A stretch of DNA of 19,593 nt from Acidobacteria bacterium AH-259-G07 (GTDB lineage: Bacteria > Acidobacteriota > UBA6911 > RPQK01 > JADFOI01). The notes under the pieces were generated by a model that was not told the origin of the DNA, searched no databases, and was given only the letters and a program-made list of their open reading frames with translations. The position numbers and the translations under genes are program-made. The DNA lies in assembly GCA_027717925.1 (NCBI GenBank), contig JALLON010000021.1, forward strand, positions 1-19,593. Direction: 5' to 3'. How positions within the stretch are numbered: position 1 is the stretch's first letter; every line of letters begins with the position of its first letter. Shown in pieces: positions 13,828 through 19,593 of this stretch.

Positions 13828-14397
13828 ATGAAACACATAAAAGTAATCTGCACAGTTGCCTTGGCTGCTGTTGTTGTCATTTTTGCAAGCCTGTCGACAG
13901 ATCTGTGGGGGAAGGACATCGTCAAAGACGCCGCATCCAAAAAAAGTGTCAACCGTTTCCTGATCCGGGCGGACGGCTTGGCCTGCTATTTCTGCGCCTA
14001 CGGGCTGGAACGGTACTTCAAGAAGTCGGGTAAGATCGCCGCCTTTGATATGCATATGGAAGAGGGCGTGGTAGAAGCGACCCTTCTTAAGGGCGAGCCG
14101 ATCCTGGGTGTGGAAACCATCGAGAGTTATATTTACGACGCAGGATTCACTTTCCGGTCGATCAAGGCCGTGCTGGTCGGCCAGGTGGAGCAAAGGGGCG
14201 GAAGGATCATTTTCCGGATCTCCGACACCGGGGATGAGCTGACGGTACGGAAAAATAGCGCCCTCGAAAAACTCCTGAAAGACAAGGGCGTCCTGGGCCA
14301 GGAGGTTCAAATTGTGGCGGTGGCAGAGAAAGAAGAGGGAGCTCCAATGGCTCTCGTGATCGAGAAAGCGGAGCCTTGGGTGCCCACGGAGGGGTGA
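13828..14397 (+). CDS. Secreted HMA metal-binding protein with C-terminal OB-like domain (2)
   Basis: A 189-residue protein with an N-terminal hydrophobic signal or anchor (~5-22). The HMA domain (~43-113) has GLACYFCAYGLERYF (C53, C56), a variant of the CPFC motif in the other carriers. The following ~75 residues (VLVGQVEQRGGRIIFRIS, EVQIVAVAEKE, MALVIEKAE) parallel the second domain of the protein at 9674 in strand pattern and position, giving the same two-domain design. It lacks that protein's HHGH cluster. ATG 13828 has AGGAGGTG upstream at correct spacing; a GTG at 13819 lies inside that site. Its stop overlaps the next ATG (TGATG), so NHL2 is coupled. Confidence 0.78.
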   Translation: MKHIKVICTVALAAVVVIFASLSTDLWGKDIVKDAASKKSVNRFLIRADGLACYFCAYGLERYFKKSGKIAAFDMHMEEGVVEATLLKGEPILGVETIESYIYDAGFTFRSIKAVLVGQVEQRGGRIIFRISDTGDELTVRKNSALEKLLKDKGVLGQEVQIVAVAEKEEGAPMALVIEKAEPWVPTEG

Positions 14398-15365
14398 TGC
14401 GTTTTCATTGGCTTCTAGCTGCAGCTATCCTTCTTTTGGGTGCAGGTCTCCTTATCCTTGTAGTTGGCACGAACGCCTGCACCCCATCCGGCTATCAGCT
14501 TGTAGCGACCTGGGGAGAGACAGGATCAGGCCCGGGTCAATTTAGTGAGCCGATGGGGATCGATGTGGATCGTGAAGGATTCGTCTACGTAGCGGATTCG
14601 CGCAACCAGCGCATCCAAAAACTCGATCCTGACGGCCGCTTTGTCATGCAGTTCGGCGAACTCGGCGATGAGCCCGGCCAGTTTGAAAAGCCCGTGGATG
14701 TCGCCGTGGCGCCGGGCGGCACGATCTACGTCAGCGATTACGATTTGGATCGAGTGCAGGCCTTCTCGTCCAGCGGGCAATATCTATTTAGCTGGGGAGA
14801 GTCAGGAGAAGGCAAAGGCCAGTTTCGCGCCCCGGCCGGTCTTGCGGTAGATAAAAAGGACCATGTCTACGTGGCCGATTTCTACAACGCCCGCATTCAG
14901 GTGTTTGACTCTAAGGGAAATTGGAGAGGGACGATCGGGGCAAAGGGGCACGGAAAAGGCCAATTGAATTACCCTACGGATATAGCTTTTGACGGTGCTG
15001 GCAACCTGATAGTGGCGGACGCGTACAATCACCGTCTCCAAAGATTCACTCCCGAAGGCAAGTCTTTAGGCACGTGGGGCTTTCGCTGGAAACGCTTCTT
15101 GGGGTTATCCAGCGCCTTCCACGTGCCCAGCGGCGTGGCGGTGGACAAGGGTGGGAATGTCCATGTAGCCGATTCCGCCAACAAACGGGTCTCTCTCCTT
15201 TCCCTTGCCGGCAACTATAAAGGCCAGTGGGTTCTCTCCGATGACCGACATCCCAATGTTTACTCACCGACACGGGTGGCGGCGGCTCTGGACGGGGAGA
15301 TCCTGGTCGTGGACACCTCCAACAACCGGATCCTACTCCTGCATCTGGGCAAGCAGGCTCGATAG
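14397..15365 (+). CDS. Six-bladed NHL-repeat beta-propeller, membrane-anchored or lipoprotein (2)
   Basis: A 322-residue protein with a hydrophobic leader (~5-25) ending GTNACTPSG, a possible but imperfect lipobox around C28. Six NHL repeats follow (VADSRNQRIQKL, VSDYDLDRVQAF, VADFYNARIQVF, VADAYNHRLQRF, VADSANKRVSLL, VVDTSNNRILLL), with GxGPGQF-type turns between the first blades. It is paralogous to the propeller at 11107. ATG 14397 overlaps the stop of the upstream HMA gene and has GGAGGGG in front; this decides the start over an in-frame option 21 bases earlier. Coupling to a metal carrier suggests the two proteins work together, possibly as a complex at the membrane surface (inference). 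Confidence 0.83.
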   Translation: MRFHWLLAAAILLLGAGLLILVVGTNACTPSGYQLVATWGETGSGPGQFSEPMGIDVDREGFVYVADSRNQRIQKLDPDGRFVMQFGELGDEPGQFEKPVDVAVAPGGTIYVSDYDLDRVQAFSSSGQYLFSWGESGEGKGQFRAPAGLAVDKKDHVYVADFYNARIQVFDSKGNWRGTIGAKGHGKGQLNYPTDIAFDGAGNLIVADAYNHRLQRFTPEGKSLGTWGFRWKRFLGLSSAFHVPSGVAVDKGGNVHVADSANKRVSLLSLAGNYKGQWVLSDDRHPNVYSPTRVAAALDGEILVVDTSNNRILLLHLGKQAR

Positions 15366-15482
15366 TCATGACATTTCCTTCCCATCTACCACAATTTCGG
15401 TATAGGCGATTTTAAAACAGATTCTGCGGTGTTTGCCGTAGAACCCCACCTTAAAAATCAGAAGGACTAGAAAGGAATAGAA

Positions 15483-16421
15483 ATGACCAACAAAAAGGCC
15501 ACATCAGCTGTTTTATTTTTGCTTGTGCTCTCGATGGCTCCGTCTGCCATCGCCCAGGTCCTTCCCTTTTTCACCGACACGGCTCTAACCGTGGGGTTCG
15601 AATCCAATGCTTTCAGAACCTTCTCTCGCTTCGTGGTCCGCAATCAATTGCGTACCGGAGGAGAGGAAGTGCCCGATCCTTCGGATCAGGACGTCTTTGT
15701 CTTTGCCGAGGTCTTTGCCGTACCGGTGCGGATTAACTCAGACACTGTTTTGACTGCAGTGACGCGGGTATTTCACAAGGAGCTCAACTTCACTACTCCT
15801 GGTTCTCCGAGGCAACAGCTTTCTGATAGTGGACTGGGGGACACAACGCTTTTGGTGAAACGACGTTTCTATGTCGACAACTTCCAGGCTGGTGGGATTC
15901 AACTGGCTCTTTTGGGTGGTGTGAAGCTCCCCACGGGAAACGATAATCAGCGGGACAATCAAGGAAATCTTCTGCCTCCTGGATTGCAATTGGGTACCGG
16001 ATCGGTGGATGTGCCTGTAGGCCTTGTGTTTACTGCCTTTAAGGATCGCGTCGGCTTTAACTCTGCATTCCTGTATCAATTCAATAATGAATCCAACGGT
16101 TTTCGGTTCGGCGATGAAACAAAAGTGAACCTTGCCTTCGGCTATCGTTTATTTCCCAAGCAATACACATCTTTTCAAGACAAGGTGTTGAATGCTTACC
16201 TCGAAGTCAATACCGTGGTGTCACAACGCGCTTCATTGAATGATCAGAATGTGCCCGACAGTGGAGGCACAACTGTCTTTTTAACTCCCGGTATTCAGGC
16301 TGTGCTCAATCCTCGTTTCCTGGTTGAGGCTGCCTTTCAAATCCCGGTAGTGCAGGAGCTGAATGGAACCCAGCTGGCGTTTGTGCCTACAGCGAATGTG
16401 GGAATTAGGGTTCTGTTCTAG
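15483..16421 (+). CDS. Outer-membrane beta-barrel, transporter-like (paralogue 3)
   Basis: A 312-residue protein, the same length as the barrel at 8671 and alignable over its whole extent (FHKEL/LHKEM, SGLGD, PTGNDN, PPGLQLGTGSVD, RVGFN, GYRLFP, LNAYLEVN, PGIQ, LNGTQLAF). The signal peptide ends near PSAIAQ; the C-terminus IRVLF fits an outer-membrane beta signal. AAGGA lies six bases before ATG 15483. It is 117 bases after NHL2 and may have its own promoter or be the last gene of the operon. Its presence makes two barrels of the same family bracketing the metal cluster, consistent with cassette duplication. Confidence 0.76.
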   Translation: MTNKKATSAVLFLLVLSMAPSAIAQVLPFFTDTALTVGFESNAFRTFSRFVVRNQLRTGGEEVPDPSDQDVFVFAEVFAVPVRINSDTVLTAVTRVFHKELNFTTPGSPRQQLSDSGLGDTTLLVKRRFYVDNFQAGGIQLALLGGVKLPTGNDNQRDNQGNLLPPGLQLGTGSVDVPVGLVFTAFKDRVGFNSAFLYQFNNESNGFRFGDETKVNLAFGYRLFPKQYTSFQDKVLNAYLEVNTVVSQRASLNDQNVPDSGGTTVFLTPGIQAVLNPRFLVEAAFQIPVVQELNGTQLAFVPTANVGIRVLF

Positions 16422-16469
16422 AGGACTGTGGCTTTCAGGAGGTCTGTCGGGAGGGTTCGTGGAAGTCAG

Positions 16470-16601
16470 AAAAGCGCTCCAAATTCTCTCTTGTCTACTG
16501 GCCGATCGGCGATTCCTGGGTTTCTGGCGGGATTTTGGGTGCGATCGGAATCAACTGGGAAGGGCGACGCTGTGTCCTGGTGCAACAGTTCACCTGCTAG
16601 T
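16470..16601 (+). pseudogene. Possible relic of an IS256-type transposase
   Basis: A start-less plus-strand frame reads SWVSGGILGAIGINWEGRRC followed by VLVQQF and a stop at 16599-16601. The GxxxAIGxNxxGRRxVL pattern resembles the segment after the first catalytic Asp in IS256/mutator transposases. Only a few dozen codons are present and no ends are visible. It overlaps the extreme 3' end of the convergent HMA gene. Confidence 0.22.
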
Positions 16602-16917
16602 CTAGAAGAACCGCTTTAACCACCCGAACCCCCTCTACTTTCTTTAAGGCAGCCTCCACCTGAGGCGGGCAACCACCGCATTTCATACCCCCAATGTCAC
16701 AAACCAGTTTACCCTCAGCCGTGGTTTTAACATCCTTAATAGTGAAGTGCGTCCCCTCCAAGGCGTTAGCCAATTGCTCTTTGCTAACTGAGGCTCCTTC
16801 TGTAAGGACGATGTCTGCCCTGCCTTGTTTTTCACCAAACATAGTTGTGGCTAGAAAAATTCCAACCGCAACAACCAATATAACCGATAAAGTTACAAGG
16901 ATATGCTTCTTTGTCAT
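16597..16917 (-). CDS. Membrane-anchored HMA-like protein with halves in permuted order
   Basis: A 106-residue protein with a membrane anchor or signal (~6-26). Residues 31-64 (GRADIVLTEGASV, KEQLANALEG, THFTIKDVK) look like the second half of an HMA fold (strand 3, helix 2, strand 4). Residues 69-106 (KLVCDIGGMKCGGCPPQVEA, ALKKVEGVRVVKAVLLD) are the first half (strand 1, metal loop C80/C83, helix 1, strand 2), and the protein then stops. The order is therefore 3-a2-4-1-a1-2, a circular permutation that closes on paper because strands 4 and 1 are adjacent in this fold. Alternatively it is two half domains left by deletion. ATG 16917 has a GGGG-type site upstream. It is convergent with OMP3 and downstream of NHL3. 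Confidence 0.72.
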   Translation of the reverse strand: MTKKHILVTLSVILVVAVGIFLATTMFGEKQGRADIVLTEGASVSKEQLANALEGTHFTIKDVKTTAEGKLVCDIGGMKCGGCPPQVEAALKKVEGVRVVKAVLLD

Positions 16918-17029
16918 TTATTCCATCCCCTTTCTTTTTAACGTATTGTCAAAAATTTTCTTGCTAATTCAGGGTGAACTTTTTGCAAAATACAAAAATG
17001 CCCAACCCCGGAGCTCCTCTCGTGCGGTC

Positions 17030-17986
17030 TCACCTGAGCGCAAACTTCTGAATTTTTTTTCTGGCCACATCCAGCACGTAGAGAGTTCCACGAGCGTCGA
17101 AAGATAGATCCAGCGGAGAAGATACTTGTTCGCCCTTCGAGGAAGTATGAGACCCTTCATGCTCACCCTGATCGCTGCGAGAAGATACTTGTTCGCTCTG
17201 CCAGGAAGGGTGGGCGTAACTGGTTAGAAACTTCCCTTGCCTGTCCCAGACTTGAACGCGGTGGTTGCCGCTGTCTGCGATGAACACATAGCCGTCTTTG
17301 TCGAAATCGATTCCGGCCGGGTCATCAAACTCCTTTCGACTTCCCCAGCTGCGAAGAAATTTCCCATCCACGGAAAACACCTGGATCCGGTAGTTATGGG
17401 TGTCGGAGACGAAAATTTCGCCGTTCGTGAAGACCCTGAGGTCGCCAGCAGAATAGAATCTCCCTTCCTCTTTCCCGCGACCTCCCCAGGAGCGCTTTAA
17501 GTGACCTTCCCGATAAAAGGCTTTGACGCGGTGTCCGGAAAATTCCAGCACGAAAACGGTTTCACCGTTGGGACCCGGAGCCACGGCAACCGGTCCATCG
17601 AGTCCCTTTGAGTTGGAATCGTCCTGAGGCCACACACGCAGCACAGATCCTTGAGGAGAAAATTCAAAGACTTTGTCTTGATTGGGATCGGCCACGTAGA
17701 GGTGCCCTTCCCGTGAAACGCTGATCCCTGCCGGGGTCACTAGCATGGCTTTGCCAATCGAGCTCCTCAGCTTTCCTGCCGGATCGAAGACCAGAATTTC
17801 TCCGCGGTAAGAATCAGAGACATAAACGTTCTCGGTGGTGGCTTGAACCGAAAAAGGATCGCCAAACAGGTCCTCATTTCCCCACTCGGCAATCAATTCG
17901 AAGTCAAGTTGCGGCCTTTGGGGACCTGAGCAGGAAAAACACAGGGCAAGCCCTATAAGAGCAAGGTAAAAACGCTGCCGATTCAT
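17030..17986 (-). CDS. NHL-repeat beta-propeller lipoprotein (3)
   Basis: A 318-residue protein with a lipoprotein-type leader (LIGLALCFSCSG, Cys 16 or 19 the likely lipidated residue) and six NHL repeats (VSDSYRGEILVF, VADPNQDKVFEF, VLEFSGHRVKAF, VSDTHNYRIQVF, IADSGNHRVQVW, VLDVARKKIQKF). Before the last blade there is a ~30-residue Ser/Gln/Glu-rich loop made by a 63-bp partial duplication (EQVSS appears twice, 21 residues apart). GGAGGAG lies nine bases before ATG 17986. It is divergent in sequence from NHL1 and NHL2 and faces away from them. The permuted HMA gene follows 112 bases downstream on the same strand, repeating the NHL-HMA pairing of the main cluster. Confidence 0.83.
   Translation of the reverse strand: MNRQRFYLALIGLALCFSCSGPQRPQLDFELIAEWGNEDLFGDPFSVQATTENVYVSDSYRGEILVFDPAGKLRSSIGKAMLVTPAGISVSREGHLYVADPNQDKVFEFSPQGSVLRVWPQDDSNSKGLDGPVAVAPGPNGETVFVLEFSGHRVKAFYREGHLKRSWGGRGKEEGRFYSAGDLRVFTNGEIFVSDTHNYRIQVFSVDGKFLRSWGSRKEFDDPAGIDFDKDGYVFIADSGNHRVQVWDRQGKFLTSYAHPSWQSEQVSSRSDQGEHEGSHTSSKGEQVSSPLDLSFDARGTLYVLDVARKKIQKFALR
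17116..17196. repeat. Direct repeat inside the third NHL gene
   Basis: An 18-base unit (GAGAAGATACTTGTTCGC) occurs at 17116-17133 and 17179-17196, exactly 63 bases apart, which keeps the frame. The bases after each copy are also similar (both contain AGGAAG at the same offset), so the unit is a diverged tandem duplication of ~63 bp. It encodes the extra loop before blade six. Confidence 0.75.
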
Positions 17987-17992
17987 TTTTTA

Positions 17993-18118
17993 TCACTCCT
18001 CCATCACCTTGATCACCTCTAACTCAAAACCCTCCTTGTCGTTCTCCCTCACCCGCAGCAGGAGGCGTGCGGCCTGTTGGCCTTGCGCCAGCTTCTCAAC
18101 CAGCGTCGAAAGCCGATA
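17993..18118 (-). pseudogene. Relic: C-terminal tail of an unknown, PDZ-like protein
   Basis: The minus-strand frame ending at TGA 17993 reads YRLSTLVEKLAQGQQAARLL, then LRVREND and FELEVIKVMEE. An 'LSxLVEKLxxG..xxLLRVRxxD' helix-then-strand ending resembles the last part of a PDZ domain as in HtrA-type proteases, but this is weak. Upstream of ~18118 the sequence becomes coding for a PD40 tail on the other strand, so the body of the gene is missing. It ends six bases before the NHL3 start, and NHL3's ribosome site lies within it, so NHL3 may once have been the second gene of this operon. Confidence 0.35.
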
Positions 18119-18136
18119 ACGTTCCTGCGAAACCCG

Positions 18137-18559
18137 TTTGCTGAGCGCCAAGCTCAATTCTCTCCCGACGGGCGATGGATCGCCTACTGCTCGAATGAGT
18201 CGGGGAGGGATGAGGTGTACATCCAGACCTTCCCGGAGCCGGGCGGCAAGTGGCAGATCTCGACCGGTGGGGGTTCCCAACCGAGATGGCGGCGCGATGG
18301 GAAAGAGCTCTTCTATATCGCTGGCGAAGGACTCATGGCGGTGGAGGTGAAGACCGATTCCTCCACCTTCGAGGCGGGTATTCCCAAAGCTCTCTTTGAG
18401 GCGCGTTTCCCGTCAGGAGGCCGCAGGAATCACTACCTTGTCACGGCCGACGGGCAGCGTTTTCTCATCAACACGCCTGTTGAACAGACAACGTCGCCCA
18501 TTCACGTCGTCCTCAACTGGTTTGAAGATCTCAAACGCCTCGCCCCCACAGGCAGGTAA
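18137..18559 (+). pseudogene. Relic: C-terminal PD40/TolB-like propeller segment (kinase-associated type)
   Basis: From about 18137 the plus strand reads QAQFSPDGRWIAYCSNESGR, DEVYIQTFPEPGGKWQIS, GGGSQPRWRRDGKELFYIA, a MAVEVK strand, and the end YLVTADGQRFLINTP followed by HVVLNWFEDLKRL. This is the characteristic last one to two blades of the large WD40-like (PD40) proteins, often fused to Ser/Thr kinases, that are abundant in Acidobacteriota. The complete protein would be several hundred residues longer; no start, ribosome site or upstream blades are present, and the N-terminal side abuts the minus-strand relic. It is a 3' fragment left by rearrangement. Confidence 0.7.
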
Positions 18560-18626
18560 GAGTGGTTTCAGGGTGAGCTTGGCGCGCGGCGGCCCTGCCG
18601 CCGTGGCCCTCTGAGTTCCTCGCTTC

Positions 18627-19088
18627 TCAATTTCCCTCTTTCTCGGTAGTCGTTGCCTCCAAGAGGGTAAGAAACTGGCTCACGCTCACTACCCTGGCCC
18701 CTCTCTCTTGCATTCTCCGCATCAGTTCCAAGTCTCGCTTCAGGTCGTCGTCACGACTCACAGCCTAGTCCGCCCTCCCGAGAAGCGCTGTCTCCAGAAC
18801 AACGTCGTCCCTTGGATCGCGGCAGAGGTGGAGTTCCCCACGGGGTTCCACTTTGATGGCCTTTTGCTCGAGAAGAGTTGCCAATTCAATGACGTCGCGT
18901 GCTTCCAGACGGTACTTCTTTACCAGACGGGGACGAGAGAGGACGTCCAGGAGTTCCTGTAGCAGTGGCTCACTCAGGATCGGTTCGAACTGACCTGCCT
19001 TTAAGGCATCGAGCACCTGTGCCGGAAATCCGTGAGGGTTAAGGAGTGCTGACACCCAGACGTTGGTGTCAACGAGAGCGCGTGGCAT
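18627..19088 (-). pseudogene. PIN-domain toxin (VapC-like) with premature amber stop
   Basis: The first 107 codons give a PIN-domain ribonuclease start: MPRALVDTNVWVSALLNPHG (D7), LLQELLDVLSRPR (E45), CRDPRDDVVLETALLGRAD (D91, D94/D95), then TAG at 18765-18767. The frame stays open for 45 more codons (AVSRDDDLKRDLELMRRMQE, RGARVVSVSQFLTLLEA) to TGA 18627-18629, completing the usual ~150-residue length with the last acidic motif (SRDDDL, equivalent to the family's GDxDLL). A Tyr codon (TAC/TAT) to TAG change would explain the break. The truncated product lacks the final active-site acid and C-terminal strand, so it is probably inactive. The start overlaps the antitoxin by 20 bases. Confidence 0.75.
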
Positions 19089-19371
19089 GGGATCTGCGGC
19101 GACGTGCTTCCTTCCAGGCAGCGCTGATGTCCGCCTCTATTTCTTCGGGAGAAGAGGCATTCGTGCGCGGGCGCACTCGAGCTAGAAGCTGCTCTAAGCG
19201 CCGGTTCCACTGATCCGTGGGTGACATCGGTTCCGTTTCTTGCTGATAGCGCTCGAGGAACTCTCGCAGTGCCCTGCGGACTAGCTCCGTGAAGCTACGA
19301 CCCTCTTCCACCGCGATGTGCTTTAATAGGCGAAGCTGATCGTCTTCTAAGTAAATGTTTGTCCGCTTCAT
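19069..19371 (-). CDS. Ribbon-helix-helix (CopG-type) antitoxin
   Basis: A 100-residue protein beginning MKRTNIYLEDDQLRLLKHIA, then EEGRSFTELVRRALREFLER: a beta strand for operator contact followed by two helices, the CopG/Arc fold. The C-terminal ~50 residues are charged and likely wrap the toxin. It is the antitoxin of the adjacent PIN gene, represses their shared promoter and neutralises the RNase in the usual scheme. The frame is open upstream to 19590, but ATG 19371 is chosen because the RHH motif starts there and a good promoter ends seven bases before it. With the toxin truncated, it may persist as an orphan regulator. Confidence 0.78.
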   Translation of the reverse strand: MKRTNIYLEDDQLRLLKHIAVEEGRSFTELVRRALREFLERYQQETEPMSPTDQWNRRLEQLLARVRPRTNASSPEEIEADISAAWKEARRRRSHATRSR

Positions 19372-19378
19372 GGAGGGA

Positions 19379-19407
19379 ATTATACACCATGATGTTAAGA
19401 TGTCCAA
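19379..19407 (-). promoter_or_regulatory. Promoter of the toxin-antitoxin operon, likely leaderless
   Basis: TTGGAC (19402-19407), 17 bases, TATAAT (19379-19384), then seven bases to ATG 19371. No Shine-Dalgarno precedes the ATG. Transcription would begin at or very near the start codon. The remaining bases to the window edge (19408-19593) hold a minus-strand open frame that I cannot assign. Confidence 0.6.
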
Positions 19408-19593
19408 CGCAGGGACGAGGTAGGCGACAGCCCGGGCCGTATTAACAACCAGATCCACGCCCTCGCGCCGACGTTGAAGACGCTCTCGATAGTGCTCAAA
19501 AGCCACAATACTCTCCGAAGAACCGGCTCGAGTTTGAAGGTCTTCGAGTTCTTGGCGTGAAGAAGCGATGCGAAGATCGGAAAAAACCACCTA

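Noticed and set aside
13399..14310. A 303-codon minus-strand open frame
   Set aside because: It is antisense to OMP barrel 2 and the HMA gene at 13828, both with signal peptides, ribosome sites and family motifs; it has no motif of its own.
16950..16960. TTGACA-like box upstream of the permuted HMA gene
   Set aside because: No acceptable -10 element lies 16-18 bases downstream, so a promoter is not supported.
19372..19590. In-frame 73-codon N-terminal extension of the antitoxin
   Set aside because: The RHH motif starts at ATG 19371, directly after a good promoter; an extended product would span that promoter.
1..19593. CRISPR arrays, tRNA or rRNA genes, intact insertion sequences
   Set aside because: No regularly spaced repeats, cloverleaf-type sequences, conserved rRNA stretches or complete transposases with inverted ends were seen by eye.

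Overview
The window reads as a chromosomal stretch from a moderately GC-rich Gram-negative bacterium: it has beta-barrel outer-membrane proteins, lipoprotein and signal-peptide N-termini, a Tat-type signal and a zinc-binding anti-sigma factor. A PD40-propeller tail of the kind common at the ends of Acidobacteriota Ser/Thr kinases hints at Acidobacteriota or a related deep lineage. That placement is inference; no rRNA or tRNA gene is present to test it.

Left flank (1-7.0 kb): the tail of an RRM RNA-binding protein; an IF-1 gene with an unusual basic N-terminal extension; a patch of relics (a PPIase-like tail and a flavoprotein disulfide reductase scrap); a secreted calcineurin-like phosphatase with TPRs whose 3' end runs antisense through one relic; a Tat-exported TIM-barrel protein; a small membrane protein; a 33-codon small ORF; a broken membrane cytochrome c gene; a transposase scrap; and a stress-type set on the minus strand (DUF2180-like zinc protein, Dps-like thioferritin, Rieske ferredoxin).

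Core (7.1-18.0 kb): an ECF sigma factor and its anti-sigma factor are divergent from a long run of envelope metal-handling genes. In order these are OMP barrel 1, HMA plus C-terminal domain 1, a MerT-like permease, a broken small membrane protein, NHL propeller 1, a double-motif HMA, a secreted HMA, OMP barrel 2, HMA plus C-terminal domain 2, NHL propeller 2 and OMP barrel 3. On the opposite strand lie an HMA protein whose domain halves are in swapped order and a third NHL lipoprotein. Three copies of one bipartite promoter (GAAG, 17 nt, CGTCTTA) precede the sigma gene, OMP1 and the second HMA operon. This strongly suggests one autoregulated sigma factor drives the system. No mercuric reductase, P-type ATPase or MerR gene accompanies it. 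The likely job is moving a soft metal (Hg, Cu or similar) or a thiol-reactive species between outer membrane, periplasm and inner membrane, with NHL propellers as unexplained partners.

Right flank (18.0-19.6 kb): fused scraps (a PDZ-like tail against a PD40 tail) and a CopG/PIN toxin-antitoxin pair whose toxin is interrupted by an amber codon. The flanks are rich in decayed genes while the metal core is mostly intact, which suggests the core is under selection in an otherwise eroding neighbourhood.
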